A DNA stretch of 64,000 bases from Erythroxylum novogranatense (taxonomy: Eukaryota > Streptophyta > Magnoliopsida > Malpighiales > Erythroxylaceae). The notes below the pieces were generated by a model, which was given only the letters and a program-made list of their open reading frames with translations, did not search any database and was not told the DNA's origin. The stretch spans positions 28,289,005 through 28,353,004 of the forward strand of contig CM057224.1 in the NCBI GenBank assembly GCA_029891385.1, written 5' to 3'. A program made the position numbers and the translations under genes. Below are positions 22,039 to 33,021 of this stretch, piece after piece. How positions within the stretch are numbered: the first letter of the stretch is position 1; each line of letters starts with the position of its first letter.

Positions 22039-22740
22039 TGAACCTTGTTCTGACTCCTTCATAGGTCTCTCTAATAATTAACTCTTCTGGATGAGAACTC
22101 TTGTATCTCCAATCTCTTTTAAACCAAGAGTCTCTGGAATATCCTCAACCTTGTCTATCTGAGTTCTTGATGATGAAGCTTCTATTGTATCACCTAAGGG
22201 TATTGAGGGGACTTCACTCTCCATGTCATCTTCCTTACTGGGTTGGGAACTATCATCAAACCTGATATGAATGGTCTCTTCAACCGTCTTCGAGGTAAGA
22301 TTATAAACCCGAAAAGCCTTAGATGATAAAGAATAGCCTAGAAAAATTCCTGAATCGGTCTTTGTGTCGAACTTATCCAACAATTCCTTTGTATTCATAA
22401 TAGAGCACTTGCAACCAAATGGATGAAAGTAAGATATATTCAGTCTCTTTCTATTCCATAACTCATAAGGAGTTTTCTTCAGCAATGGTCGCAGCAATAT
22501 TCTATTATGAATGTAACACGCTGTATTCACAGCTTCTGCCCAGAAGTACTTAGGAAGATTCCTCTCACACAGCATAGTCCTTGCCATCTCTTGAATCGTC
22601 CTGTTCTTTCTTTCAACAACTCCATTCTGTTGTGGAGTCCTAGGAGCAGAGAAATTGTGAAAATTTCCATTCTTCTCACAGAATATTCTAAACTTCTCAT
22701 TCTCAAATTCTTCACCATGATCACTCCTGATACGGCTATA
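22039..22740 (-). pseudogene. SIRE-2 integrase C-terminal half
   Basis: Minus-strand Copia integrase. Reading from 22740 it gives SDHGEEFENEKF, then APRTPQQNGVVERKNRT (the conserved PQQNGVVERKNRT motif), MARTMLCERNLPKYFWAEAV, AVNTACYIHNR, KTPYELW, FHPFGCKC and FLGYSLSSKAFRVYN. The frame is open to about 22081. It is contiguous with the part at 25497 once the inserted Tekay solo LTR is removed. It is cut at 22038 by Tekay LTR b, so RT and RNase H are missing. Lineage SIRE/Tork by motif style. Confidence 0.9.
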
Positions 22741-23240
22741 TGTAACATCCCGTTACTGTTAGCAAGGGTATTTTGGTAATATTGGGTCAGACTGATAGGT
22801 TCATTGCATTAACTGATTGAACATGTTACTGGCCTCTAATCATAGAGGAACAGGTTTATTGCATATGCATTTATTCATAGGTACATGCATTCATGATTTT
22901 TCGGCATTTTATTGCGAGTATGAATTGATTGGATTGTGAACTGGAAACTGACTGAATTGACTGGATTGTGATTAATTGAGAAATTAGGATAAGTGGGCTC
23001 GAATGACTGATTTAGAATAGTCTAAGAGTGATTGGCAATTGATAGTGGCTTATAGGAAATTTTCGGGAAATTCGGGAGAAAATGCCCGGACCGGAAATTT
23101 TGAGTGGCGATGATTGATTGATACTCTTGAAAGAATTGTCCAATGGCAATGGAAAAATTTAGAGTTATCTTGTCAGAAATTAAAATGTTGAGCTATTGAA
23201 ATTTAGAGGCTGAAATTTGGGTGATTGAGAGACCTATGTC

Positions 23241-23248
23241 TATAAATA
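23241..23248 (+). promoter_or_regulatory. TATA box of Tekay solo LTR c
   Basis: tctataaatagg lies about 500 bp into the LTR and about 400 bp upstream of the palindrome array. In this family the array is therefore predicted to be transcribed. A similar tataaaac at 61376 precedes the array in LTR e by about 390 bp. Confidence 0.6.
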
Positions 23249-23641
23249 GGTAGGTTTGAAATTGGGGATTTATCTAAGGCAAAAGCATTTCTTCTCTTCC
23301 TCCTCCCACGGCGATCTTGATTCCTCCCATCGGTAAGGATTCTTTGATCTTTCTTTATGGTTTTCTTCTCATTATGCTAGCCTAACTGGTTTATTGTGAT
23401 TGATGAAGGTTGAGGAGGATTGAGAGTGGGTTATCGTTGATTTGGAAGGATTTTAGGGTTTACGATGATTTGTGGTTTTGATCTTCGATTGGTAAGTATT
23501 TATGACTTTAATGTTGTTATTAATGGTTTCTAATGCATTTATGGCATTTATTATGGTTGAGTTGGGTAGATGGGAGTGTTTTAATGTTGGTTTTAGAGAG
23601 AGAAGAGGAAAAATGCGATCGGAGAAGACAGTGGCGTGGTC

Positions 23642-23795
23642 TCGCCGCGACGAGAAAATTTAGTGCTCGCCGCGACGAGCGCCTGGTTCCACGCCGCGGC
23701 GAACAATTCCGCTTATGTCATGGCGAGTCATGAAGAGGACGACGCCATGGCGGCGATCTTCTCTTCGTCGCGGCGAGGGGTGTAGGTCGCGGCGA
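23642..23795. repeat. Seven-copy TCGCCGCGRCGA palindrome array
   Basis: Dyads of the form TCGCCGCGRCGA (12-mer frame) start at about 23642, 23667, 23691, 23715, 23742, 23765 and 23784, spaced 25, 24, 24, 27, 23 and 19 bp. cgccgcggcg and cgccatggcg are perfect palindromes; others differ at one or two positions. The spacers are unrelated. The GC-rich array is embedded in AT-rich sequence. Confidence 0.88.
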
Positions 23796-24356
23796 AGGAC
23801 AGTTTTCTGATGGAGTGATTTTTAGCTTATTGGGTATAACTTATGGTATAGACCTTCGATTGAGGTGATTCTCGATTCATTATAAACTAGGGAAAGAGGT
23901 CTACTGTTGAGGATAATTATAAGAGTCGGAATTTAATTATTATGGTACTGATTCATAGAGAATAAGGTCAATTATGGTTCATAGTGTGACCTAAATATTG
24001 AATTGAGACAATTGGAGTTTTAATTGGGAATTTCAATAAAGGTTTTGACTCAATGGATAGGGAATTGCTATAGGGAGTTTAAATTGAGGAAATTGAACTG
24101 AATTATAAGATTGGATTAATTATTGTCGATCAATTAAAAGAAGAGATAAAATTGGGCCAAGAGTTCTAAATCGGGTTTTAGCGCCGGAAAAATCGTGAAC
24201 ATACATTGTACATATTTCCACTGAGACATATGCATCACTGAAATGTTTAATTGAGCATTTAGTAATGGGACTATATTTTACTGTTATAGAGGCGTCGTTG
24301 GATCGTCATTCCATGGACACTGCTGGGACTTCTAGGCAATAGCTCAGAAGTTACAG

Positions 24357-25113
24357 GTGAGTAGCCTAGTTGGTTTCTCAAATTCCTGACTATCTAAATG
24401 CTCAATGTGAATTACTTGCCACTGTGAAATTGCATGATTACTAAAATGTACATGATCGAATGACATGTTTCTACTGTATGGGATTGGACTACTGTATTGG
24501 ATTGGATTACTGTATGATACTGAGGAATGTAATACTGGGCTTTTATAGCCATACACTGTAGATTACTGAACACTGAATTACTGAACACTGCATTGCATGC
24601 ATAAATGCATGATCAGATAAGGGAATGTGACCCAAGTTGCTATTATCACTGAAAAGAGCCTCGAGCTCAAACACTGTACTGACCGGGCCTCGAGCCCGAG
24701 GGGAGAAATCCCTGACGCGTCCCCCACTGAATACTGACTGAGCACTTGGGCACAACACTGAATAACTGGAAAAGAGTCTCATATGCATTGTATACACTTG
24801 ACTGATTGAATTGCAAACTTACTGAATTATGTGATGACATGAGAGATTGCAAATTGTTACATGCTACTGTAAACTGTTTCATGATTTACTATAAATTGTG
24901 ATATGATACTATAAACGGTTATATACTATTGTAAATTGCTATTTGATACTGCCAACTGTTATAGACTACTGTAAAATTGTTATATAATACTGTTAATTAA
25001 ATATTACTGTGCGTCATATGCATGCATTTGCGTAATGCATGATTTGAGTGAACCATCGATGATGGTTTCTCACTGAGTTCGCAAACTCACCCAATATTGC
25101 AATTATTTTTCAG
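24357..25113 (+). other. Intron-like segment inside Tekay LTR c (donor to acceptor, 757 bp)
   Basis: agaagttacag|gtgagtagcc forms a near-consensus plant donor. gcaattatttttcag|ga forms an acceptor. Both are conserved in three other copies of the family in both orientations (36812/40299, 38183/37512, 62219/62938) and the donor also in LTR b. Just before each acceptor is a conserved block with the perfect dyad ACCATC-GAT-GATGGT and the text gagttcgcaaactcaccc. That it is spliced is inference. Confidence 0.5.
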
Positions 25114-25496
25114 GATTTCGCGAGTACCCCGTTAGACAAACGGGAGTATGATTCTGACAAGCAAGTCGAGTTCGTCGGGATCGGTCTCATGTCTCGCATT
25201 TGAGTCTTTCGATTTATGTAAATTTGTATTTCGCATAATTGTACTATTATTATAGAGGGCCCTAACTGATTAATATTGCATTGTGAATGGAATATTGAAA
25301 GAGTGTTTTGATTGAAAATGTTTCAATATCGCGGGCCCAAATTGTTTATTGATTTCTACGCACTCGAGTGTTTTCAAAAGAAAATGTCATAATGAGTTTT
25401 AAACTGAATTGATCGCTTAGCATGTCACCCTTGCATGTCACGGCCGGATATCACCATCGATATCGGGTTCGGGTCTGGCGAGAGTGGGGTGCTACA

Positions 25497-26719
25497 CTAT
25501 AGACATTCCTTTTTCATTCTGTAACTTTCTAGATAGGGATCTAAAACACTTAAAAGAGTCATCCTTATGTGACAAAAACAATATCTAACAAAATATAGTA
25601 AATTCATCAACAATAACAAGTCCATATTTCTTTCAGCTAAGACTTATTGTCCTAGTTGGACTAAATAAATCCATATGTAACAACTCTAGAGGTCTAGAAG
25701 ATGTTATAGTATTTTTAGAAGAAAACGATGTTTTGACTAGTTTTCCTTTCAAACAACTTTCATAAAAGAATTCTTTGTCAAAACTTATTTTTGATAAACC
25801 TCTTACCAAATCATGCTTTAACAACTTTGAAATGTGTTTAAAAGAGACATAACCTAGCTTTTTATGCCAGATTAGTCTTTCTTCTTCAGTTGATAAGAAA
25901 CATGAAATGTTTTTACTTTGAAAATCTTTTAAATCAATTTTGTAAAGATTATTTCTTCTCTTGGCAGAAAAGAATACAGACCCATTTTTGTTTCAGACTT
26001 CACAAAGATTTTGATTGAACGTAACTTCAAAACCAGAATCACATAATTGACTGACACTAATCAAATTGTGTTTCAGACCATCAACAAACAACACATTATC
26101 AATGCATGCAAAGGAATCTTTACCTATTTTACCGATTCCAATTATCTTGCCCTACTGGTTGTTTCTGAAAGTTACTGATCCTCATTTCTTATACTGAAGA
26201 TCTATGAACATAGACCTTCTTCCCGTCATATGTCGCGAGCATCCACTGTCCAAATACCAATGGTGCTTGTCGCATCTTCCAAGGAAGGATATCTGCAAGA
26301 GAAACTATTTTATTTTTTAGTACCCATATTTTCTTGGGTCCTCTTGGGTTACTAACATACACAGAATGATACATTTGATAAGGTTGTTGATGAAAACGTG
26401 TTTTTTGAAACTTCCTTTTCTGAAAGAAAACCTTTTTATCCTGTTGAGGCTTATTTCTTGTAAAACCTAATCCGGTTTTATCACTCGGATGTTTACATTT
26501 TCCTAACATCTCATTCATTTTCTTTGTACTCTCAGTAAAGGTAGCTAAATCAGCTGAAAGACTCTTAATCCTAAGCTTCAGCTAATTGATCTCTTTAGAT
26601 CTATCTACAACTTTCTTTTTCTTATTCTCCTCTACTTATTGTTTCAAGCATGTATTTTCTCTCTCTAAATCTTGTGTATGTTTGAGGTTTTCTACATACT
26701 TTTTCTTTAATAGTTTGTA
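25497..26719 (-). pseudogene. SIRE-2 gag tail, protease, GAG-pre-integrase and integrase N-part
   Basis: Minus strand. The protease is recognised from HWYLDSGCSRHMTG at about 26210-26265, an intact aspartic protease DSG motif. The adjacent frame (26189-26518) is the preceding linker and is frameshifted relative to it. The GAG-pre-integrase/integrase N-terminus reads MLKHDLVRGLSKISFDKEFF, then CLKGKLVKTSF and RPLELLHMDLFSPTRT (25633-25824). Stops occur at several points (near 26590, 26640, 26150 and 25990). The insertion of solo LTR c at 25496 cuts the integrase after LHMDLF. Confidence 0.88.
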
Positions 26720-27916
26720 CTATTTCAGAATAGCATGAGAGTCCTCTAGTAGTTCCGAATATGCATTATGCAAGTCATTGTATTTAAAAGTTACCTCCTC
26801 GTCACTTTCTTCTTCTTCGGCTACTAAGCAAATATTTGCATGTTCTGACGTCTCAAAGCTTGTATCTGATTCGAATGAATCTAGATCCTCCCAAGTTGCC
26901 ATCATGCTTTTCTTTCCTTCTCTACTCTTCTTTGGTTTCTTCTTTAGAGTAGGACATTCAGACTTGTAGTGTCCAGGTTTATTGCACTCGTAGCATATGA
27001 TGGATGTCTTTTCTACTTTTTCATCATCTTTGTTGTTCTTCTTAAAGGATTGACTTCCTTTGGACTTCTTTTTCCACATCCACTTGATCTTCTTTGATAT
27101 GAAAGATAGCTCGTCATCTTCATCACTTGACTCTTGTTCTGACTCACTAGAATCATCATTCTTTGACTCTTCAATCTTCAGGGCCTTTGATGAATTCCTC
27201 TTTCTTTGAGTCTTGCGGTTCTTTTGTCCGGCCTTCAATGCTATCGACTTGTCTCGTTTGGGCTTGTCTTCAGCATCGAGCTCAACTTCATCAATCTTCA
27301 GCGATCCAAGCAACTCGTCAAGCTTTAGTACACTTAAATCCTTAACTTCCTGCACCGCAGTAACTTTAGGTCTCCACCTCCTTGGTAGACTCCTTATAAT
27401 CTTACGAACATGATCTTGAGTATCGTAAGTTTTTCCGAGGGCTTTTAATCCATTGATATTTGTTTGAAATCTTTTAAACATTTGATCAATAGATTCTTCA
27501 TCTTTCATCTTAAAAGGCTCGTACTGGTGCACAAGAATGCTTATCTTGGATTCTTTGACTTGGTTTGTACCTTCATGTACGATGGACAACGTTTCCCACA
27601 TCTCCTTCGCAGTATCGCATTCGTGGACTTTGTCATACTCACTTCTGCTTAGGGCACAACTCAAGAAAAACTTCTCTTTAGAGTTTAGTTGGAATCTCGC
27701 CTTTTGATCAGCTGTCCATCTGATCCGTGGAATAAGATTTCCTTCTTCATCTACTGGTGCGTATGGTCTATTCTCTATCACTTCCCAAAGGTCAACATGA
27801 GTAGATTCTATAAACAGCCGTATTCTATCTTTCCAGTAATTATAGTCTTCTCTATTGAATGCTGGAGGTCTAGCGACTGAGTCACCCTTTGCAATGTACT
27901 TATATGATTCCGCCAT
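26720..27916 (-). pseudogene. SIRE-2 gag
   Basis: A 398-residue open frame from MAESYKYIAKGDSVARPPAF (ATG at 27916). Copia UBN2-type gag with FNREDYNYWKDRIRLF (about residues 20-35), LRSEY-type helices, and SILVHQYEPFKMKDEESIDQM. An acidic/lysine-rich stretch (residues 215-290) precedes a CCHC zinc knuckle CYECNKPGHYKSEC (about residues 308-321). Long for an unbroken frame in this window, it retains a full gag but ends at a stop (about 26717) before the remaining linker and protease. It lies downstream of PBS 27961-27972. It would package element RNA if expressed; the element as a whole is broken. Confidence 0.92.
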
Positions 27917-27960
27917 AATCTTTGATCCACACTTTGTTATAGTGATCCTTGGACACCAAG

Positions 27961-27972
27961 CTCTGATACCAA
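27961..27972 (-). other. SIRE-2 primer binding site (initiator Met tRNA type)
   Basis: The minus strand reads TGGTATCAGAGC, the known complement to the 3' end of plant initiator methionine tRNA used by Copia elements, two bases after the LTR end. It fixes the 5' end of the SIRE-2 internal region. Confidence 0.9.
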
Positions 27973-28540
27973 TTGAAGTGAATCACACGTTAGTACAATG
28001 CTTATTATACGATATGTGAATGCACAAGAAGGGGGGTTGAATTGTGTATTCCCCTTTTTGAAAAACCTTCAAAATTGTTTTGTCAAAAGAAAAACTTGTT
28101 CTTTTCACAAGAACTACTGCAAATCAAAGTTAATCGTATTCTTCGAAAACTTGTTTGAAAATTAAGTAAAATTGAAACTTTGAAAGATAAGAGAGATAAA
28201 GGTAGTGAGAAGTTGACATAGTAATTTTTATACTGGTTCACCCCAAACCATGGGCTACGTCCAATCTTCAGATGTCTCTCTGAGATTTCACTACTTCTCA
28301 AATGTTACAAGTATTCTTTCACTTCAAGCCTCTTCAGGTCTCTTACAGTCAGTATTCTTTCACACTTAGCCTCTGCAGGCTATCTGTACTACTTTCTTAC
28401 AGAAAGATGTTTGAGCTTTGTTACAGTAAGATAGCTCTAGCTATTTGCACAATAAACTATCAAGTATGCTTTGAAACGATCACGTGTATGTGTAACTTTT
28501 TTGTAACTTTTTATAACTTTGCAATCTTCGACTTCGACTC

Positions 28541-28550
28541 TTATTTATAG
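28541..28550 (-). promoter_or_regulatory. TATA box of SIRE-2 LTR
   Basis: The minus strand reads CTATAAATAA. It lies downstream (minus sense) of the U3 tandem repeats, consistent with the SIRE promoter layout. Confidence 0.65.
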
Positions 28551-28669
28551 CCTTCGTCTTCAACTGCTTCTTGATTCTTGCTTTTTGAATCTTGCTTCTT
28601 GAATCTTGAAAGAAACGGTTATTCAGTTGAGTTCTGTAACTAACTCAAACTGATTCTTGATTCAGACGC

Positions 28670-29285
28670 GATTTGCTTCCGTTTGCTTTTCATTGTCTGC
28701 TTTTTCTTTCGTCTGCTTTTGGCTTCCGTCTGCTTTTCAATCTTTCATCTGTTTTTCAATCACCGCCTTCTTTTCTATCTCCGTCTGCTTTTCTATCTCC
28801 GTCTGCTTTTCAATCTTTCTTCTGTTTTTCTATCTTCGTCTGCTTTTCAGCTATCGTCTGCTTTTTAACTATCGTCTGCTTTTTAATCTTCCGTCTGTTT
28901 TTATATCTTCGTCTGCTTTTCAACTATCGTTTTCTTTTTAACTATAGTCTGCTTTTTAATCTTCCGGCTACTTTTCTCTTCTTTCGTCTGTTTTTCAATC
29001 TCCGTCTGCTTTTCTCTTCTTTCGTCTATTTTTCAATCTCCGTTTGTTTTTTCAATCTCCGTTTTCTTTTCTCTTCTTTCGTCTGTTTTTCAATCTCCGT
29101 CTATTTTTCAATCTCCGTTTGCTTTTTCAATCTCCGTCTTCTTTTCTCTTCTTTCGTCTACTTTTCAATCTCCGTCTGTTTTTCAATCTCCATTTGCTTT
29201 TTCAATCTCCGTCTGCTTTTCTCTTCTTTCGTCTGTTTTTCAATCTCCGTTTGCTTTTTCAGCTTCCGTATGTTTTTCCCTTCTT
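28670..29285. repeat. U3 tandem repeat of ~19-bp unit (CGTCTGCTTTTCAATCTC)
   Basis: About 30 degenerate copies of a ~18-20-bp unit such as cgtctgcttttcaatctc fill ~600 bp of the SIRE-2 U3. Variants include tatcttcgtctgcttttcaa and the longer ctcttctttcgtctgttttt pairs. A purine-rich equivalent is present on the transcribed strand. The position just upstream of TATA suggests an enhancer-like U3 repeat (inference). Reading frames of up to 215 codons over it are not genes. Confidence 0.85.
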
Positions 29286-29338
29286 TCGTTATTTGTACTT
29301 CATCAAAATCATTTATGTAAAGTCATTTTGACTTAACA

Positions 29339-29584
29339 AATGAAAATAAACCTTAATTTTTTTTCTCGATTCTAACGCCTATTATGTCTATTTGATAATA
29401 TAAGATTTGACTTGAATCACCATAACCAACAAAAGAAATAATAATAGAAAGGAGAGCTAACTTGTGATCTTTGTAAAATGAATCAAAGTACATATAGAAG
29501 AAACAGGAAAAAGGTTGAAAAAGAATTGAAAACATTGAACAATATTCGTTCAAATAGGAACAAAAATTGAAATCTTTTCCGAGA
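29339..29584. other. AT-rich unassigned sequence
   Basis: No domain, LTR terminus or RNA gene is seen. It borders SIRE-2 on the left and a minisatellite on the right. It may be the pre-insertion (older) DNA at this site. Confidence 0.4.
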
Positions 29585-30215
29585 TTGAATAAATCTAAAA
29601 AGTCACTAAAAAGTTAAAGTATGTCCTCTAAACATACTTCTTTAAACCTTGGACATTAGTCTTTAACAATCTTAAATTATCCTAATAAAATAATTATCTA
29701 TACTAAATACTAATTAATAACCTTTTCAATGTCCTTTAAACATATTTCTTTAAAGTTTAAAAATCACTCCTTAACATACTCTTAAGTTATCCTAAACAAA
29801 ATTAGTTATCTATACTAGATTACTAATTAACAACTTTTTAGTGTCATTCTTTAAACATACTTCCTTAAAGTTTAAACATCACTTTTAACATACTCTTAAA
29901 TTATCCTAAACAAAATTACTTATCTATACTAAATTACTAATTAATAAATTTTTAGCTTCCTTTTAAATAGACTTCCTTAAAGTTTTAACATCACTCCTTA
30001 ATACACTCTTAAATTCTCCCCAATTTTATCTATACTAAATTACTAATTAATAGATTTTTAGAAACCTTCTTTAAATACACTTTTAAAAAGTTTAAATGTC
30101 ACCCCTAAACATACTCTTGAATTATTCTAAACGAAATTATTTATCTATACTAAATTACTAATTAATAACCTTTTAGTATCCTTCTTAAAATATACCTATT
30201 TAAAGTTTAAATAAA
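29585..30215. repeat. Minisatellite, five ~106-115-bp monomers
   Basis: The motif tactaaattactaattaat(a) recurs at 29701, 29813, 29927, 30033 and 30148 (periods 112, 114, 106, 115). Surrounding blocks (cttaaattatcctaaacaaa, ccttaaagtttaaa, catactcttaaa) repeat in register. Monomers are about 75-85 percent similar by eye. The array is AT-rich and lies in the only stretch not clearly made of retrotransposon. Confidence 0.88.
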
Positions 30216-31265
30216 CATTTATTTTGTTTTTATCAACAAACACTAATATTTTTATTGTTACAAAATAATTGAAAATTACATCTTCTTCTTGTTTTTAAGT
30301 TTTGCTATTTATGTCAAATATTATCGCTTCTTAGTAATTGTAAATGAAAATAAACCAAATTCCTCCTTTCCTTGCTTTTTTCCTTTTCTAAATGAAAAGA
30401 AAGAATATATGACCCTCCATATTAATTATAATTATAATTATTTTATTAATTTCCCCTCGTCTAAATTAGTTCTCTTTTAATGATTCTCCTCCCTCTCCCT
30501 CTTATCCCAATCCCAAACCCCTAAAATCATGATCTATTGTGATTGCCTAAAAATAATATCCAACCTCCTCAAACATTTCATTGTTTCACCCTCTTCGATC
30601 GATCATTTTGTCTCAATGGTTGAGATACATTTCCTCTCTTATTTCTCTTTCAATATCTAGCCTCCATTTCCCAAGTCTCCTATGACTATGATCTTGCCTT
30701 TGCAATCGACGTAATAGACCTTGCCACCATTGGCGTTGCCTCATCTATGTGTGATGGAGGGGGGTTAAAGCTTAGGGCTTGTAAAAGTTTGACAAATTTT
30801 ATGTTAGGTATGAAGATATAAATGTATGTAAGTGGGGATCTTGGGTTTTTCTAGCCTAGTCCTTGTGATTTATTCAGCGTTCTTGGTCATATTTTTAATG
30901 CTATGATGAAGTGGTAACTAATTGTTGTCAAAAAGGGGGAGATAAAATGATTATTATTTTTGGCATCAAAGAAGAAGAAGAAAGCATATTTTATAATTCA
31001 AAGAAAATTGTCCAATTTGTTATTTAACTGGTCATTTTCATTCATAATAGTCAAAAACAAAATTTTAACTAAAAATAATTTGGCTTTTTAATCATATTTA
31101 AATGAGATTATTTTTGTTCCAAATAAAATGGAGGCATAGAGCTGCAATTTTTTTGAAGAAGTCAATTTGTGATCTTGGTAACTGACTGGTGTGGGTTGCC
31201 CCCTTGTGGGAGGCGTGTCCAGATGTCACTTAGGACTTCAGGCGCCTTTAGAGCACTTCTCTAGC
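30216..31265. other. Low-copy stretch with a SIRE-like purine tract
   Basis: No coding domain was recognised. The text near 30480-30760 is pyrimidine-rich. At about 30923-30943 the plus strand reads ttgtcaaaaagggggagat, a SIRE-type polypurine tract, so part of this stretch may be an old SIRE 3' end. A short 3' LTR remnant of Copia-3 (minus start tgctagagaagtgctc at about 31265) occupies the right end. The left boundary of that LTR was not found. Confidence 0.35.
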
Positions 31266-32658
31266 AAACTCCCACTCTCATTAAAGCCAATCACTTTGAT
31301 GTCTAATACAGGTGTGTACATATGACACAAAACTCTTTTAGCAAATAGGGATAGTCAATGGATCTACTATATTTTGATCAGTGGGAACTCTCTCTATCTT
31401 GACATCATTTCTACCAATGATCTCTCCAATCAAAGGGCAGCGCCTAAGTACATGTTTGGACTTCTGATGAGACCTCAATTCCTTTATTTGTATTGTAGCC
31501 TCGCTGTCATCATAATACAACTACACTGGGTCAGCGATGCTCAGAACCACATCAAATTCCATGATGAACTTCTTGATCCAAATTGCTTCTTTTGTTGCTT
31601 CTGAAGCTACAATGTACTCTACCTTTGTCATCAAATCTACAATCGTCTTTTATTTGGAACTTTTCCAACTGGCTACACCATCATTTAGTGTGAATATATA
31701 TCCAGACTGGGATCTGGAGTCATCTCTATCAAATTGGAAACTTGCATCACTATACCTGCTTACCAAAAGATCACCTTCTCCATATCCCAAGAATATATCC
31801 TTACTTCTTCTCAAGTACTTAAAGATATTCTTGACAACCACCCAATGAACCTCACCAGGTTTCGACTAATATCTGATTGTAATGCTTAGAGCATACGATA
31901 CATCAGGTTTGGTATATAACTTAGCGTACATGATTGATCCTATAGCCAAAGCATAAGGAATCAAACTCATGTGAGTCCTCTCATCTTATGTCTTTGGACA
32001 CATAGATTTAGAGAGTGTAATCCCATATACTATGGGAAGATAACCACTCTTGGATTACTCTATGTTAAACATCTTTAGCATCCTGTCTATGTATGTAGAC
32101 TAAGAAAGAGTAAGCAACCTCTTAGATCTACTATAGATCCTTATCCCCAAAATATAAGTTGCTTCTCCAAGATCTTTCATAAAGAAGTTCTTAGTTAACC
32201 AAAATTTGACTAATTGCAAAGTAGAGACATCATTTCCTATTGGCAATATGTCATCTACATACAATATAAGAAACACGATTGCTCTCCCAATAACATTCTT
32301 ATACACACATGGCTTATCTAGATTTTGTGAAAACCAAACTCTTTGATTATCTCATCAAATCAGACATCCCAACTCCTGGATGCTTGCTTCAATCTATAAA
32401 TGGATTTCTAAAACTTGCATACCTTTTCTCCATTTATGGATATGAAACCATCAAGTTGTGTCATATACACAGCTTTGATTAGGTTTCCATTAAAGAAAAT
32501 CGTCTTCACATTCATTTTCCATATCTCATAATCATAATGAGTAGTAATGGCTAGGAGTATCCTAATGGATTTAAGCATAGCTACTGGGCTAAACGTTTCA
32601 TCCTAGTCAACAACTTGCCATTAATGATAACCTTTAGCTACAATTCTAGCCTTATGGG
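31266..32658 (-). pseudogene. Copia-3 reverse transcriptase and RNase H, degenerate
   Basis: Minus strand. The RT half around 32100-32306 has VFLILYVDDILPIGND (YVDD catalytic motif), FFMKDLGEATYILGIRIY. RNase H follows in pieces: KNIFKYLRRSKDIFLGYG and SDASFQFDRDDSRSQSGYIFTLNDG (31650-31841), and SHQKSKHVLRR with ENIVDPLT-like HVPTDQNIVDPLT (31338-31520). Stops and frameshifts separate them. The purine tract gagagtgggagtttg at about 31266-31281 marks its 3' end. It belongs to the same Copia group as Copia-1 by sequence style but is a separate copy. RT is split from its N-terminus by the Athila solo LTR at 32659. Confidence 0.88.
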
Positions 32659-33021
32659 TGACCAGCTCTTCGTATCGATCTAAAGATCAATCCCTTAGAA
32701 ATCGAATAAAAAATAATCAATTCCAATATTGCAGTATAGGTTGCAACCTCGGGTCGTCTCATTTAATCGGAACCTAATGAAATGGACCTAAGCTAGCCTA
32801 TATGTCATAAAGTACAAGCGAAGTTAGTAAGGAAAGGGGGGTTTTGTTTTTTTGAAAACATTAACTACACTAAAATGTATTGTGAAAAGTATTTTTTGGT
32901 TTTTGGAAAAGTAAATGAAAAGATTAAAACAAGTGATAAAATCCCCTTGAAAATGAGCTTTGGCTATCACCGTTCAAAACTAATTTGATGGGATTAGAAA
33001 TCACTAAGTTTGAATGGTAAA

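Larger units (their letters stand above)
22741..25496 (+). mobile_element. Tekay/Del-like solo LTR c with target-site duplication CTATA
   Basis: A 2756-bp unit starting TGTAACATCCCG and ending GGTGCTACA, flanked by exact ctata copies at 22736-22740 and 25497-25501, inside the SIRE-2 integrase. The lack of internal domains and the LTR termini indicate a solo LTR left by LTR-LTR recombination. Contents: TATA box (23241), palindrome array (23642-23795), inverted-repeat block cgagctcaaac...gggcctcgagccc (about 24655-24720), donor (24357) and acceptor (25113), and the ACCATCGATGATGGT dyad at about 25051. It is the reference copy for the family in this window. Confidence 0.93.
27974..29338 (-). mobile_element. 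SIRE-2 5' LTR
   Basis: The minus-strand LTR starts TGTTAAGTCAAAATGAC at 29338 and ends CACTTCA at 27974 next to the PBS (1365 bp). It contains a pyrimidine-rich (plus strand) tandem repeat (28670-29285) in U3, a TATA box at 28541-28550, and an agaaggggggttgaat motif near 28028 shared with the LTR at 1712. No matching 3' LTR is in the window. The right flank aatga may be a target duplicate. The long plus-strand reading frames over the tandem repeat are artefacts of low complexity. Confidence 0.85.

Noticed and set aside
26778..27880. Plus-strand frames of 60-66 residues across this stretch
   Set aside because: Antisense shadows of the SIRE-2 gag frame.
28673..29320. 215-residue open frame rich in Phe/Ser/Leu
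   Set aside because: It is a translation of the pyrimidine tandem repeat in the SIRE-2 LTR. Overlapping frames are equally open, the mark of low complexity.
30480..30830. Possible host exon or gene fragment
   Set aside because: No long frame, no recognisable domain and no consistent splice sites; left as unassigned sequence.
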